Origin: CAZBQG01 sp964493945
Lineage (GTDB): Bacteria > Pseudomonadota > Alphaproteobacteria > Rhodospirillales > UBA2165
Length of the DNA: 5,892 nt
Reading direction: 5' to 3'
NCBI GenBank assembly: GCA_964493945.1
Contig: CAZBQG010000260.1
Location: forward strand, 1-5,892
Both the position numbers and the translations under genes were made by a program. Below the pieces are notes generated by a model, which did no database searches, had not been told where the DNA came from, and saw only the letters and a list, made by a program, of their open reading frames with translations. Numbering within the stretch: position 1 is the stretch's first letter; every line of letters begins with the position of its first letter. Below are positions 5,892 to 5,892 of the stretch, in pieces.

Positions 5892-5892
5892 C

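Overview
The window holds three complete genes, one gene cut by the left edge, and a right end with no confident gene. High third-position G+C, Shine-Dalgarno sites and protein style suggest a Gram-negative proteobacterium, probably an alphaproteobacterium of the Rhodospirillales kind; this is an inference from sequence style only. There is no sign of phage, insertion sequence, CRISPR, tRNA or rRNA.

Layout. On the minus strand, a complete hydantoinase A/oxoprolinase-family subunit (HyuA-type, 224-2332) is joined by a 4-base ATGA overlap to the start of its HyuB-type partner (1-227), which runs off the left edge. A 157-base divergent control region (2333-2489) separates this pair from a plus-strand molybdopterin-dependent oxidoreductase of the DMSO-reductase superfamily (2490-4664, 724 aa). 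That enzyme has an intact [4Fe-4S] motif, a probable cysteine molybdenum ligand and no export signal. Convergent to it, 49 bases away, is a CoA-transferase alpha-type subunit (4714-5574) on the minus strand, with its own promoter-like region at about 5600-5650. The last 318 bases hold that control region, a hairpin, and perhaps the tail of a gene from outside the window.

How the genes may work together. HyuA and HyuB proteins form ATP-dependent enzymes that either open lactam or hydantoin-like rings or carboxylate ketones (acetone and acetophenone carboxylases). Beside a cytoplasmic molybdoenzyme and a CoA-transferase subunit, they suggest a small catabolic locus in which a substrate is oxidised or hydroxylated, then carboxylated or ring-opened, then activated as a CoA thioester. 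The logic resembles anaerobic ethylbenzene/acetophenone degradation, but the molybdoenzyme is of a different type (all-Cys cluster, Cys ligand, no Tat signal, no electron-transfer partner in the window). The substrate cannot be read from the sequence. The most notable points are the lone single-subunit molybdoenzyme sharing a promoter region with a hyuAB pair, and the CoA-transferase alpha subunit with no beta subunit beside it.
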